Positions 63,893 to 64,000 of a stretch of 64,000 nucleotides of DNA are shown here, piece after piece. Below the pieces are notes generated by a model. It was not told the DNA's origin. It made no database searches and saw only the letters and a list, made by a program, of their open reading frames with translations. The first letter of the stretch is position 1, and each line of letters begins with the position of its first letter. Source of the DNA: Paulinella micropora (taxonomy: Eukaryota; Cercozoa; Imbricatea; Euglyphida); NCBI GenBank assembly GCA_009731375.1, contig BJOX01000146.1, positions 519,490-583,489 of the forward strand, in the 5' to 3' direction. The translations under genes and the position numbers were made by a program.

Positions 63893-64000
<108 letters not shown>

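Overview
The window is nuclear DNA from a eukaryote. It has a phase-consistent 16-exon gene with GT-AG introns, two non-LTR (LINE) and two Ty3/Gypsy-type LTR retrotransposons, a pair of MITE-like elements, and an extreme load of di-, tri-, tetra- and pentanucleotide microsatellites. Eleven runs of N (10 to about 900 bases) show that it is a draft scaffold. The species cannot be fixed from sequence alone. A unicellular alga or protist, or an early-branching holozoan, would fit; this is inference.

Layout. 1-2345: the 5' part of a two-ORF LINE on the minus strand (ORF1, then the endonuclease part of ORF2 running off the left edge), with its 5' end against (TAG/TAA)n. 3206-7640: a complete single-ORF LINE on the minus strand, inserted between two (TAA)n tracts. 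7547-10090: microsatellites punctuated by short conserved non-repetitive islands. 10098-19423: a compact, GC-rich, apparently intronless minus-strand gene block unlike its surroundings. It encodes a fibre-like protein with discoidin-type and YadA-head-type repeats (broken by indels), a 72-residue zinc-ribbon protein, an unknown protein of about 256 residues and a possible cysteine-peptidase-like protein. It also holds an array of eight stem-loop units. It looks like an integrated fragment of a large DNA virus or a related element, but no hallmark viral gene is present.

19990-30240: about 10 kb that is almost purely microsatellite ((TA)n, (GTA)n, (CATA)n, (AACAT)n with a higher-order repeat, (CTTA)n, (ATCT)n). 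It contains a roughly 400-bp repeat element in two nearly identical copies; a third, truncated and inverted copy lies at 41745. 30542-39346: Ty3/Gypsy copy A, gapped and frameshifted. 52629-63015: copy B, complete, with 246-bp LTRs, a 5-bp target-site duplication and an intact 8.3-kb reading frame. In copy B, Gag, nucleocapsid and Pol lie in one frame separated by two single UGA codons.

43238-50789: a plus-strand host gene of 16 predicted exons and about 1,648 codons. It encodes a signal peptide, a Reeler domain, a Pro/Thr/Ser/Gln stalk, a repeated Cys/His 'NFCW...HTVHC' module, a Cys-Gly-rich segment, a YHYH domain, more NFCW modules, one membrane helix and a cytoplasmic tail. This is the only well-supported host gene in the window.

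The genes do not form one pathway. The strongest candidates for something undescribed are the Reeler/NFCW/YHYH surface protein, the two-UGA retrotransposon polyprotein, the 55-bp stem-loop array in the virus-like block, and the close association of LINEs and other repeats with microsatellites.
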